From: Polaribacter sp.
GTDB lineage: Bacteria; Bacteroidota; Bacteroidia; Flavobacteriales; Flavobacteriaceae
Direction: 5' to 3'
Length of the DNA: 64,000 bases
Assembly (NCBI GenBank): GCA_029245785.1
Contig: JAQWOR010000077.1
Span: 62,001-126,000, forward strand
Positions 26,244 through 32,860 of the stretch are shown here, in pieces. The notes under the pieces are model-generated. The model was not told the DNA's origin. It saw only the letters and a list, made by a program, of their open reading frames with translations, and searched no databases. A program made the translations under genes and the position numbers. Within the stretch, counting starts at the first letter, position 1. The number at the start of each line of letters is the position of its first letter.

Positions 26244-27116
26244 ATGGAACACTATGTAGACGCATTTATAAACGCTTTTAATGGAACGGTGGATTGGACT
26301 TGGAAGTCCATCCTTTTTGAAGTGCCTTGGACAACCAATTATTTTTGGGGACTAACTGTAATCTCATTTGCCGTTTGGTTATTAGAAATAGCTTTTCCTT
26401 GGCGAAAAAATCAAGCCCTGTTTAGAAAAGACTTTTGGTTGGATTTCTTTTACATGTTTTTCAACTTTTTTATCTTCTCAATTGTAATCAGTGGTTTTTA
26501 CAAAGTGCTTGAAATTCTTTTTAACAACGTTGGAGTTGGTGAAAAAAGCATTGCGTTGCTAGATATTTCACATTGGTCTATGTGGGCACAATTACTAGTG
26601 TTTTTTATTATTTTAGATTTTGTACAATGGTGTACGCATGTACTATTACATCGGTTTGATTTTTTATGGCAATTTCATAAAGTACACCATTCTGTAAAAG
26701 AAATGGGCTTTGCTGCTCACCTACGCTACCACTGGATGGAGAATGTTTTATACAAACCGCTCAAAACAGTTGGGGTAATGATCTTAGGAGGTTTTGAGCA
26801 AGAACAAGCTTTTATTGTTCATTTCTTCGCCATTACAATAGGGCATTTAAACCATGCAAATATTCGCATTACATGGGGTCCATTAAAATACCTTTTCAAC
26901 AATCCCGTAATGCACCTATATCATCATGTTAAAACGTTACCTGAAGGAAGGTCAAAAGGAATTAATTTTGGAATTAGCTTAAGTCTTTGGGATTATCTAT
27001 TTCAAACCAATTACGTACCTGAAAAAAGCGGAACAATAGAGTTAGGGTTTCCTGATGAAGAGAAGTTCCCAAAAGGTTTTTTAGGACAACTCATTACTGG
27101 TTTTCGAAAAAAATAA
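26244..27116 (+). CDS. Fatty acid hydroxylase / sterol desaturase family protein
   Basis: A 290-residue membrane di-iron enzyme with four to five hydrophobic segments. The histidine clusters of the superfamily are present: HVLLH (132-136), HKVHH (145-149), HLNH (201-204) and HLYHH (224-228). Such enzymes hydroxylate or desaturate lipid chains using oxygen. It is the last gene of the soxC operon, 5 bases after the sulfurtransferase. Bacteroidota make sulfonolipids, and a lipid-modifying role tied to sulfite supply is conceivable, but no direct evidence is visible. The substrate is unknown. Confidence 0.85.
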   Translation: MEHYVDAFINAFNGTVDWTWKSILFEVPWTTNYFWGLTVISFAVWLLEIAFPWRKNQALFRKDFWLDFFYMFFNFFIFSIVISGFYKVLEILFNNVGVGEKSIALLDISHWSMWAQLLVFFIILDFVQWCTHVLLHRFDFLWQFHKVHHSVKEMGFAAHLRYHWMENVLYKPLKTVGVMILGGFEQEQAFIVHFFAITIGHLNHANIRITWGPLKYLFNNPVMHLYHHVKTLPEGRSKGINFGISLSLWDYLFQTNYVPEKSGTIELGFPDEEKFPKGFLGQLITGFRKK

Positions 27117-27127
27117 GGTGTTTTGAA

Positions 27128-27709
27128 TTACTTTTTAACCAAATTGATAAACAATTCTCGATCCTTTCTACTAGCGATAGAGTTGTAACAGTTCTCAAAA
27201 ACGGTTAAAGAAAACAAGGTCTTAAAGTATGTTATATACTCTTTTTTAGAGCCGCCAAAAGGAGGGTGGTTATCATGTAAAGCGTCATTAAAAAGCAACC
27301 CTACTAGTTTCCCGTTATTTTGTAATAACTGACTCATTTTTTCTGCATAAAGTGCCCTTAAATTTGGATGTAGCGCACAAAAAAAGGTCTGCTCAATGAT
27401 AAGGTCAAAGGTATCGTTGAGCTCAAAAAAATCTTGAAGAATCAATTGATTTGTTGGAAATGTAGGTACTCTTTTTTTTACGTTTGACAACGCTACTTCT
27501 GAAATATCAACAACATAAACATTTTGAAACCCTTTATTATGCAGGTATTCTGCTTCATATGAATTTCCTCCCCCCGGAATAAGAATTTTTATGTTCTTGT
27601 TTGTAAGTTGGTCAAAATAATGTTGTAGTGGTGTAGATATTTCTCCTATATCCCAGCGGATGTTCTTCGTTTTATATCGGTTGTCCCAAAATTCTTTTGA
27701 TAAATTCAT
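27128..27709 (-). CDS. TPMT-family thiol S-methyltransferase
   Basis: A cytosolic SAM-dependent methyltransferase of 193 residues. FWDNRYKTKNIRWDIGEISTPLQ at the N-terminus and ILIPGGGNSYEAEYLHNKGF (SAM motif I) are typical of the thiopurine methyltransferase family; ALHPNLRALYAEKM and KLVGLLFNDA follow. The family methylates thiols, selenium or halide ions. It is the last gene of the CstB-like operon, 12 bases after the lipoprotein rhodanese, so methylation of sulfide or a small thiol is a reasonable guess. The substrate cannot be deduced from sequence alone. Confidence 0.85.
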   Translation of the reverse strand: MNLSKEFWDNRYKTKNIRWDIGEISTPLQHYFDQLTNKNIKILIPGGGNSYEAEYLHNKGFQNVYVVDISEVALSNVKKRVPTFPTNQLILQDFFELNDTFDLIIEQTFFCALHPNLRALYAEKMSQLLQNNGKLVGLLFNDALHDNHPPFGGSKKEYITYFKTLFSLTVFENCYNSIASRKDRELFINLVKK

Positions 27710-27721
27710 TCGTTTCGCTAG

Positions 27722-28090
27722 CTACTTATTTTTATAAGCCACATAGCCTCCTTTCAAATCATATATTTCTTGAAACCCTAATTTTTTAAGTAATTTCGAA
27801 GCTTTTCTACTTCTTACTCCGCTTCTACAATATAAATATACCGGTATTGTTTTGTCTAATTGTTGGAGCTCTTCTTTGAAGTTTTTTGAGTAAAAATTAA
27901 TAAGTTTTGCGCCTTTTATATGCCCTTGCTCAAATTCTTCTTGCGTTCTAACATCTACTAATTGGGTGTTTTTTAATGCAATTCCTTTTGTAAAAGTAAC
28001 AACATTTACTCTTTTTACAATCTCTTTTTCTTGAGACCTACAGCTTGAAAAAACACTTAGCGAAAAAAATAAAATCAGCATTTTTTTCAT
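27722..28090 (-). CDS. Rhodanese-domain lipoprotein
   Basis: Read from the ATG at 28090, this protein starts MKKMLILFFSLSVFSSCRSQ, a lipoprotein signal with lipobox VFSSC. An upstream GTG at 28120 would add ten residues and spoil the signal. A single rhodanese domain follows, with the active loop CRSGVRS and KASKLLKKLGFQEIYDLKGGYVAY at the C-terminus. It should bind or transfer sulfane sulfur outside the cytoplasm. The ATG overlaps the ancestral stop codon of the preceding rhodanese frame by 4 bases, showing former translational coupling. Confidence 0.86.
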   Translation of the reverse strand: MKKMLILFFSLSVFSSCRSQEKEIVKRVNVVTFTKGIALKNTQLVDVRTQEEFEQGHIKGAKLINFYSKNFKEELQQLDKTIPVYLYCRSGVRSRKASKLLKKLGFQEIYDLKGGYVAYKNK

Positions 28091-28407
28091 CTTGATGGAA
28101 TCACTATTTTTTCTTCCCACGCTAAGATTCCTCCTAATAAATTATAGGTAGTTTTTACCCCAAAGCTTTCTAAAACATCTCAAGCTCGTATGCTTCTTAC
28201 TCCGCTTCTACAATACACGTAGTAGTTTTTAGACAGGTCTAAATGCTTTGACTTTTGCTGAAAATCTTCAAAATCCATGATATCCATCATCTCTGCACCT
28301 TCTATAATTCCTTGTTCCCATTCATCTGGTCGCCTTGAGTCTATGATAATAGCATGTTTGTCTTCTGAAATCAAAGACTTCCATTCTTTTTCTGTAATAT
28401 TTTTCAT
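28087..28407 (-). pseudogene. Cytoplasmic rhodanese interrupted by in-frame TGA
   Basis: The frame starts MKNITEKEWKSLISEDKHAI and encodes a single rhodanese domain with an intact active loop (Cys66 in CRSGVRSIRA). A TGA at 28180-28182 then ends it at 75 residues. Reading through gives 30 more residues (DVLESFGVKTTYNLLGGILA, then WEEKIVIPSR) that complete a rhodanese fold, and the frame stops exactly where it overlaps the next ATG. Related proteins often have Cys or another small residue at the interrupted position, so TGT to TGA is a plausible single change. It may be a recent nonsense mutation, a sequence error or, less likely, a recoded codon. Confidence 0.8.
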
Positions 28408-28414
28408 CTTATTA

Positions 28415-29830
28415 TTATAATGTTGATGGGCAGACGAAGTCTGTTAGAGGGGTTCCTACTTCTTTAATTGCTTCAAACCCTCCTGCTACATCAATAAAGT
28501 TATGAATTCCTCTGCTCTTCAATATCGATGAGGTAATCATAGAACGATAACCTCCTTGACAATGAATATAGAATTTCTTATCTAATGGAAACTGTGAAAT
28601 ATTGTTTGTAACGGTACTCAAACAAGTGTGTTCTGCTCCAACAATATGTTCAGAAAGGTATTCTCCTTCTTTTCTAACATCAAAAACAGGGGCATTGTCT
28701 TCTACAACTGCTTTTTTTAGATCCATCGCATAAACTGCTTCTACGGTATCTACTTCTCTTTTGTCTTTTTTCCAAGCTTCAAAACCTCCTTTTAAATACC
28801 CTACAGCATTGTCAAACCCTATTCTAGATAACCTTGTTAACGCCTCTTCTTCTCTTCCTTGAGGAGTAATTAACAAAATTGGTTGTTGAACATCTGCAAC
28901 TAAAGCGCCAACCCAGGGAGCAAACTCGCCATCTAATCCAATAAAAATTGACCTAGGGATGTGTCCTTTTGCAAAATCATCTTGGTGACGAACATCTAGT
29001 ATAATTGCCTCTGTTTCGTTTGCCATAAGTTCAAACTCCGCTGGAGACAATGGTTTTTGTGCTTTTTCCATCACAGTGTCTAAACTTTCATATCCATTGA
29101 TGTTTAACAATACATTTGCAGGAAAATAAGCAGGTGGCGCTCCCAGTCCGGTTAAGAGTTCTTTTTTAAACTCTTCTTTAGTCATGTCTGGGCGCAACGC
29201 GTAGTTGGTTTTTTTCTGATTTCCTAACGTGTCTGTCGTTTCACTACTCATGTTTTTACCACAAGCAGAGCCTGCACCATGATTTGGATACACAATTAGG
29301 TCATCAGGTAAAGGCATGATTTTATTGCGTAATGAATCAAACAAATAACCCGCTAGCTTATCTTCTGTTAAATCCGAAACCACATGTTGTGCCAGGTCTG
29401 GTCGTCCAACATCGCCAATAAATAAGGTGTCTCCTGTTACAATTCCATGTTCTTTTCCGTTTTCATCTATCAATAAATAGGTGGTGCTTTCCATAGTGTG
29501 TCCAGGTGTGTGAATCACTTTAATTTTATAGGCACCTATATTAAAAATTTGATTGTCTTCAGCAATCGTTACATCATATTTTGGGTTTGCTGTTGGGCCA
29601 AACACTATTTTTCCTCCTGTTTTTCTTGCTAAATCTATATGTCCACTCACAAAATCTGCATGAAAATGTGTTTCAAAAATATATTTAATTTTTGCACCAT
29701 CTAACTTAGCGCGATCTAAATAGGGTTGTACTTCGCGCAGTGGGTCTATAATTGCTGCCTCTCCATTACTCTCAATATAATACGCTGCGTGCGCTAAACA
29801 TCCTGTATAAATTTGTTCAATTTTCATCAT
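28415..29830 (-). CDS. Persulfide dioxygenase-rhodanese fusion (CstB-like)
   Basis: A 471-residue cytosolic protein of three parts. The N-terminal metallo-beta-lactamase-fold domain has THFHADFVSGH, HTPGH and VTGDTLF; by homology with ETHE1, the iron ligands are His55, His111 and Asp134. A central rhodanese domain (about 265-360) has lost its catalytic Cys: the loop reads ITPQGREEEA. A C-terminal rhodanese (about 370-465) keeps Cys424 in HCQGGYRS. This is the architecture of CstB, which oxidises persulfides and releases thiosulfate. It would use the persulfide made by SQR. It heads an operon with two rhodaneses and a TPMT-family enzyme. Confidence 0.93.
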   Translation of the reverse strand: MMKIEQIYTGCLAHAAYYIESNGEAAIIDPLREVQPYLDRAKLDGAKIKYIFETHFHADFVSGHIDLARKTGGKIVFGPTANPKYDVTIAEDNQIFNIGAYKIKVIHTPGHTMESTTYLLIDENGKEHGIVTGDTLFIGDVGRPDLAQHVVSDLTEDKLAGYLFDSLRNKIMPLPDDLIVYPNHGAGSACGKNMSSETTDTLGNQKKTNYALRPDMTKEEFKKELLTGLGAPPAYFPANVLLNINGYESLDTVMEKAQKPLSPAEFELMANETEAIILDVRHQDDFAKGHIPRSIFIGLDGEFAPWVGALVADVQQPILLITPQGREEEALTRLSRIGFDNAVGYLKGGFEAWKKDKREVDTVEAVYAMDLKKAVVEDNAPVFDVRKEGEYLSEHIVGAEHTCLSTVTNNISQFPLDKKFYIHCQGGYRSMITSSILKSRGIHNFIDVAGGFEAIKEVGTPLTDFVCPSTL

Positions 29831-29852
29831 CTTGTTTGTTTTAAATTTTTTT

Positions 29853-29896
29853 CAAAAATATTGCCTGCTTAAAAACTACACAGTAACATTGGTTAC
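29853..29896 (-). promoter_or_regulatory. CstB operon promoter with operator
   Basis: GTAACATTGGTTAC (29883-29896) is a perfect inverted repeat with a four-base spacer; it overlaps the last codons of the TauE gene. On the minus strand the -7 element TATTTTTG (29853-29860) has its end 36.5 bp from the palindrome centre, giving a leader of about 20 bases. Confidence 0.75.
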
Positions 29897-30711
29897 AGTT
29901 CTTGTTTTACAAAAAATTCCATATAAAAAATAAAGATAGCCATCACAAAGATAAAATATCCAAATCCTTTTTTTAGTTTTTCTCCCGCTATAAAATTACT
30001 CAAATAACTACCAATAAAAATTCCAAGAAATGAAAGGCTTGTAAATTTAGCTAAAAATGACCAATCAATTTCCATGGTTAATGCGTCTCCTAGAAAGAAT
30101 CCCATCAACGATTTAAATGCGATAATAATTAATGATGTTCCTATAGCAACTTTCATCTCTACATTTGCAAGCAATACTAAGGCGGGGATAATTAAAAACC
30201 CTCCTCCGGCGCCAATCATTCCTGTAATGGCTCCAACAACAAGTCCTTCTATAAGAATAAGTGAATATTTATAGCTTACTTTTTTTGGCGCGTCTTGCAA
30301 GGGTTCTTTTTGTTTTTTTAACATAGAAAAGGCTGCTGGTATCATCAATACTGCAAACAGGCCAAACATTGCCATTCTTCGTGTAAATTCAAAACCGGCT
30401 GTTGTAAAAAGAATGTCTGGCATTGCAGGAACCACATAATGTCTTATTACTGTAACACCAACAATTGCAGGAAGCCCAAAAACAATTGCTGTTCGCCAAT
30501 CTACATAGCCTTTTAGGTGTTGTTTTATACCGCCCACCAAAGAGCTTGTTCCAACAATAAACAACGAATAAGCTGTGGCCACTTTTTCATTAACAGAAAA
30601 CAAATATGCCAAAACCGGAACTGCTAAAATAGAACCTCCTCCGCCAATTAATCCTAAAGAAACACCTATTGCCAAAGCGCCTATATACCCAATTATTTCA
30701 ATTAATTCCAT
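29893..30711 (-). CDS. TauE/SafE family sulfite or sulfonate exporter
   Basis: A 272-residue inner-membrane protein with about eight hydrophobic segments and the paired glycine-rich motifs of the family: SLGLIGGGGSILAVPVL near the N-terminus and GAITGMIGAGGGFLIIPALV in the second half. Family members export sulfite, sulfoacetate or related anions. It is transcribed alone from its own operator-bearing promoter, between the CstB operon and the regulator gene. Its likely job is to move sulfite made by the dioxygenase to the periplasmic sulfite dehydrogenase; this is inferred from context. Confidence 0.88.
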   Translation of the reverse strand: MELIEIIGYIGALAIGVSLGLIGGGGSILAVPVLAYLFSVNEKVATAYSLFIVGTSSLVGGIKQHLKGYVDWRTAIVFGLPAIVGVTVIRHYVVPAMPDILFTTAGFEFTRRMAMFGLFAVLMIPAAFSMLKKQKEPLQDAPKKVSYKYSLILIEGLVVGAITGMIGAGGGFLIIPALVLLANVEMKVAIGTSLIIIAFKSLMGFFLGDALTMEIDWSFLAKFTSLSFLGIFIGSYLSNFIAGEKLKKGFGYFIFVMAIFIFYMEFFVKQEL

Positions 30712-30732
30712 TCAATAATTTTTTAGATCTCG

Positions 30733-30776
30733 CAAAAGTAAAGGTCTCTTTTTTTGTTTACAGTAACATTGGTTAC
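30733..30776 (-). promoter_or_regulatory. tauE promoter with operator
   Basis: GTAACATTGGTTAC (30763-30776) is identical to the CstB site. On the minus strand the -7 element TACTTTTG (30733-30740) has its end at the same 36.5 bp distance from the palindrome centre. The site lies two bases beyond the stop codon of the Crp/Fnr gene. Confidence 0.75.
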
Positions 30777-30778
30777 AA

Positions 30779-31411
30779 TTAGACATTCTTAACAAGAATG
30801 TGGTTTCTGTGCAATACGATCTCGTCCTTATTTTCTAATTTTTTTAGCAAACGAGAAATAACAACTCTAGATGTGTGTAAGTCGTTTGCTATTTCTTGGT
30901 GTGTGGTCTGAATCATATCGTTGTGGTGCACCATGGCTTTATTTTTTAGATGCTTTAGCAATCGTTCGTCCATATTATGAAAAGCAATAATATCTACAGC
31001 TTCCAACACTTCTTTTAGCCTTTCGTTATAACTTTGTAAAATAAAGTGTTGCCAGCTTCTATATTTTCCCATCCATGCTTCCATTTTTTGAATAGGAATC
31101 ATTATAAATGTGGCATCTGTTTCTGCAATTGCTCTTATTTCGCTTTTGGTATGCCCTAAAGAGCAGGTCAGTGTCATAGCACACGTATCTCCTTTTTCTA
31201 AAAAATACAATAGCAATTCATCGCCGTCTTTGTCTTCTCTTAAAACTTTTATAGCGCCACCTATAATTAACGGCATAAATTTAACATAGTCTCCTATGTC
31301 AATAATCTCAAATCCTTTTGAAACTTCTTTCAGAATACCAAACTCATTCATTTCTTTTAATAACTCTTCTTCAAAAAGATATCCGAAGTTTAAACTAAGA
31401 CCTGTTTCCAT
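30779..31411 (-). CDS. Crp/Fnr family transcription regulator, probable activator of the sulfur island
   Basis: A 210-residue Crp/Fnr-type regulator: a cyclic-nucleotide-binding-like beta-roll (about 20-115), a long dimer helix and a C-terminal winged helix-turn-helix (THQEIANDLHTSRVVISRLL, 170-189). The recognition helix keeps two arginines (182, 187) but has Val183 where CRP has the DNA-reading Glu181, which fits a non-standard operator. The only two cysteines, Cys77 and Cys83, sit in the sensor lobe; there is no N-terminal FeS cluster motif. They could form a persulfide or disulfide switch. No operator copy was found upstream of its own gene, and TACTTTTA at 31431-31438 (minus strand) is its likely -7 element. 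Confidence 0.88.
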   Translation of the reverse strand: METGLSLNFGYLFEEELLKEMNEFGILKEVSKGFEIIDIGDYVKFMPLIIGGAIKVLREDKDGDELLLYFLEKGDTCAMTLTCSLGHTKSEIRAIAETDATFIMIPIQKMEAWMGKYRSWQHFILQSYNERLKEVLEAVDIIAFHNMDERLLKHLKNKAMVHHNDMIQTTHQEIANDLHTSRVVISRLLKKLENKDEIVLHRNHILVKNV

Positions 31412-31671
31412 ATATGTTTTTTTAATGTTCTAAAAGTACAACTAATTTGATAAAAATAAAAAGAGCGAACCCTCAAGGCAGAATCTTAGCCTTTTTTATA
31501 GAAATCGACTCGAAGGGTTGAGGAGCTAGTTCTGAGCCCGCTAAAATAGTAGAATTCATTGAATTTACAACTTTAGTCCTATCCAATAGCACAACTAAGT
31601 TTGTTTTACATATTTCTAAAGGTTGAGGTTCTCTAAGAAAACGGTACATTGCAAACTCTAAGAACCCTATT
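31412..31671. other. Intergenic region between the Crp/Fnr gene and the acyltransferase gene
   Basis: These 260 bases separate divergent genes. No operator palindrome, hairpin terminator or RNA gene was recognised. An open minus-strand frame runs through it and into the next gene, but shows no motif I recognise. Confidence 0.5.
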
Positions 31672-32859
31672 TTGAAAATTTGTAAAAATACCTCTACTGA
31701 GCTTTTTTTTTCTTCTGTTGCAGATATTTCTAGTACAACCTGGAACGAATTAGGGTGCACAGACAATTTATACTTTCACCCTAATTATCTATTGGCTTTA
31801 GAAAAAAACAACCCACAAATCGCCTTTTCTTATATTGTTTTAACAGACGCACAACAACAACCTACGGCCTTTGCGAGTATTCAAATTGTTGAACTTCCTA
31901 CAGATGCGCTCGAAAACACCTTAGGAAATGTGCTTTATGAGGTAAAGTGTTTAGGTAGAAAGCTTGGGGTTTTTCCAAAACTAAAACCCATACAAATTCT
32001 TGTTTGTGGAAATGTTTTTGTGAGTGGAGAACATGGTGTGTTTATAAAACAAGGACAAGACAAACAAAAAACACTGAAAAATCTGACAAAAGCCATTACT
32101 CAAATGGTGAGCTCTAATAAAAACCTTGCAAAAAGCATCTCTGTTTTTTTGTTAAAAGATTTTATAAAAGAATCTCTCACTATTACCAATGGATTGCATG
32201 ATTTGAATTATTATTCGTTCAATGTTGAGCCTAATATGGTCTTACAAATCTCTAAAAACTGGCAAACATTTGACGATTATTTAAACGCAATGAAAACCAA
32301 ATACCGAGTAAAGGCAAAACGTGCTTTGGTCTTAAGCTCAAGTTTGGTAGTTAAAAACACAAGCTTACAAAATATACAAAGCCATTTGCCAGAAATGACA
32401 AGACTCTATAAAAAAGTTTCTGCAAAAGCTGATTTTAATTTAGGTGATTTCAACCTAGAAACCTACACTGCTTTAAAGGAGAAATTGGGAGATTCTTATT
32501 TTTTGCGCACCTATTGGTTGGGCGAAAAAATTGTAGGGTTTATGTCTGGAATGATTACTATGAATGCATTGGATGCTCACTTTGTAGGCATTGATTATAC
32601 ATTAAACAAAGAACAAGCAATATACCAACGTATCTTGTATGATTATGTAGCAATGGCAATTGAAAAAAAAATAAGCACCATTAATTTTGGAAGAACTGCC
32701 AGCGAGATTAAAAGTTCTATCGGTGCTGTTCCACAAGACTTAACCTGTTATATTCGACATAAAAAATCAATGACCAATCGGTTTTTAAAACCATTTTTAA
32801 AGTATATTGCTCCAACTCCGTTTCAACAAAAGAAGCCGTTTAAAATTAAAAATAAATAA
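31672..32859 (+). CDS. FemAB/GNAT-like acyltransferase (peptidogalycan biosynthesis-like)
   Basis: A 395-residue cytosolic protein. The middle and C-terminal parts (FDDYLNAMKTKYRVKAKRAL, SYFLRTYWLGEKIVGFMSGM, DYTLNKEQAIYQRILYDYVA, TINFGRTASEIKSSIGAV) match the peptidogalycan / BioF2-like acetyltransferase-fold family. Members are suggested to transfer amino-acyl or acetyl groups in cell-envelope synthesis; no reaction is established here. No ATG precedes the conserved region, so I use TTG at 31672, the least certain part of the call. It is followed one base later by tesB, suggesting co-transcription. Confidence 0.72.
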   Translation: MKICKNTSTELFFSSVADISSTTWNELGCTDNLYFHPNYLLALEKNNPQIAFSYIVLTDAQQQPTAFASIQIVELPTDALENTLGNVLYEVKCLGRKLGVFPKLKPIQILVCGNVFVSGEHGVFIKQGQDKQKTLKNLTKAITQMVSSNKNLAKSISVFLLKDFIKESLTITNGLHDLNYYSFNVEPNMVLQISKNWQTFDDYLNAMKTKYRVKAKRALVLSSSLVVKNTSLQNIQSHLPEMTRLYKKVSAKADFNLGDFNLETYTALKEKLGDSYFLRTYWLGEKIVGFMSGMITMNALDAHFVGIDYTLNKEQAIYQRILYDYVAMAIEKKISTINFGRTASEIKSSIGAVPQDLTCYIRHKKSMTNRFLKPFLKYIAPTPFQQKKPFKIKNK

Positions 32860-32860
32860 T

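Noticed and set aside
28091-28120. GTG start at 28120 for the lipoprotein rhodanese
   Set aside because: It would place ten polar residues before the signal peptide. The ATG at 28090 gives a clean lipoprotein signal and the ATGA overlap.
28180-28182. The internal TGA as a selenocysteine codon
   Set aside because: No SECIS-like hairpin was identified just downstream, the residue is not the catalytic one, and flavobacteria usually lack selenocysteine machinery. A nonsense mutation or sequence error is simpler, so it is kept only as a remote alternative.
17530-31411. The sulfur island as a recent mobile element
   Set aside because: No integrase, transposase, tRNA boundary or terminal repeats were seen, and base composition looks like that of the neighbours.
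31473-31766. A 97-codon minus-strand frame between the Crp/Fnr gene and the acyltransferase
   Set aside because: It overlaps the start of the acyltransferase gene in the opposite direction and matches no family I recognise. Only comparison with relatives could rescue the shorter 59-codon version starting near 31652.
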